From: Sternotherus odoratus
Taxonomy: Eukaryota; Chordata; Testudines; Kinosternidae
Direction of reading: 5' to 3'
NCBI GenBank assembly: GCA_032164245.1
Contig: JAVMKO010000006.1
Coordinates: 10,121,001 to 10,185,000 of the forward strand
Length of the DNA stretch: 64,000 bases
This document shows, piece by piece, positions 63,390 to 64,000 of the stretch (within the stretch, counting starts at the first letter, position 1; each line of letters begins with the position of its first letter). The translations under genes were made by a program, and so were the position numbers. The notes below the pieces were generated by a model. The model had not been told where the DNA came from. It ran no database searches and worked only from the letters and a program-made list of their open reading frames with translations.

Positions 63390-64000
63390 GACTTCTGCTT
63401 CCATTCAACGGACCTGCAGTGTTCAGATGCTTGCACGCAAAGCTGGTAACAGTGCTGTCGTGCCAGTTTGGACATGCAGTCCAGCCGGTGAGAGCACGGC
63501 CTGTCATCTTTGACATGCAGCCGTGGCTTCTGGGTTCGCGGGGTCAACATGCTCATGAATTTTATGGGTTCTATTTAGGAACCCCCTGAAAATCCCCCCC
63601 TCCCCGCTTTATTTGGCTTGCTGCTATTGCCTGAGCTGTCGTCATATTGGTCTGTCAAGAGACTTGCCCCGTGTGCGCTGTACAAGCATTGCATGTTGTT
63701 CTTGGCCGTGTAGCGAGGCTGCGGTGCAGCAGTAACGGAGTGTTTGTGTTCGTAAATCACGTTTGAGGAATTTGTATTCTTTCCACGTGCTCCGGGCTGG
63801 CAGGGGAGCAATGGCCTGGCACCGAGGAGGTCCCAGGGGAGAAGAGCTCTCGCATTTCCCCCCTGCACTCGCTGGCCTGAGAGGACAGCAGGCGTGTGTG
63901 CTGCAATGCCGTTGCCGTTTAGCACAACTCCTGGAGATCCTGGGTTAGCAATTGCTGTGCAGTGCCCTTGTCCATGGAAAGACCGGCAGGCCTTCTGGGC
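63390..64000. other. Non-coding end of the window
   Basis: Nothing recognised. The 116-codon frame on - at 63575-63925 lacks domains. Confidence 0.45.

Noticed and set aside
1..64000. CRISPR arrays, bacterial operons, phage or plasmid genes
   Set aside because: No regularly spaced repeats, no tightly packed coding frames and no Shine-Dalgarno-style starts; repeats are vertebrate transposons.

Overview
The window reads as vertebrate nuclear DNA, most likely from a turtle. It is long, gene-poor and AT-leaning. It is packed with truncated CR1 LINE tails, MIR-type SINEs, Penelope-like element (PLE) 3' ends and many short hAT and PIF/Harbinger DNA transposons. The turtle call is inference from this mix of repeats. 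The sequence proves only a large repeat-rich eukaryotic genome. I found no host protein-coding exon, no bacterial-style gene, no operon and no CRISPR array. Nearly all open frames are chance frames or lie in repeats.

Layout: 1-10.7 kb is intergenic-looking DNA with CR1, MIR and four hAT-type elements (3.8, 5.8, 6.2 and 7.2 kb). At 10.74-14.55 kb lies an almost complete Harbinger transposon. It carries two convergent genes, a Myb/SANT-like protein on + and a DDE transposase on -, and each is broken by only a few lesions. A probable LTR fragment (15.0 kb), a GC-rich hAT (16.1 kb), a MITE (17.8 kb), an inverted PLE tail pair split by a hAT (18.2-18.6 kb) and a 5S rRNA-derived retro-insert (19.0-19.2 kb) follow. 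19.2-27.8 kb is mostly unremarkable apart from two CR1 copies and a MIR. At 28.0-29.3 kb three DNA transposons are nested. At 32.9-34.9 kb a PLE tail contains a second Harbinger, which itself contains a second PLE. 37.5-38.4 kb holds the N-terminal half of a PLE protein. 47.5-50.7 kb holds a decayed Ty3/gypsy-type retrotransposon with very short LTRs and no reverse transcriptase. It abuts a PLE (50.7-51.8 kb) with an open 295-codon frame for an RT-thumb/zinc-motif/GIY-YIG protein. 52.5-54.3 and 56.4-56.9 kb hold Harbinger MITEs, one pair forming a large inverted repeat. The rest is intergenic with hAT elements and an unrecognised direct repeat at 62.5/63.3 kb.

The genes present work as transposon machinery. 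In Harbinger elements the Myb-like protein is known to help the transposase bind DNA and enter the nucleus. The short MITEs share Harbinger-like ends and three-base TWA-type duplications, so they are plausible passive substrates. The hAT-type short elements show eight-base duplications and need a transposase that is not in this window. Nesting and target-site duplications give a relative order of insertions, set out in the findings.
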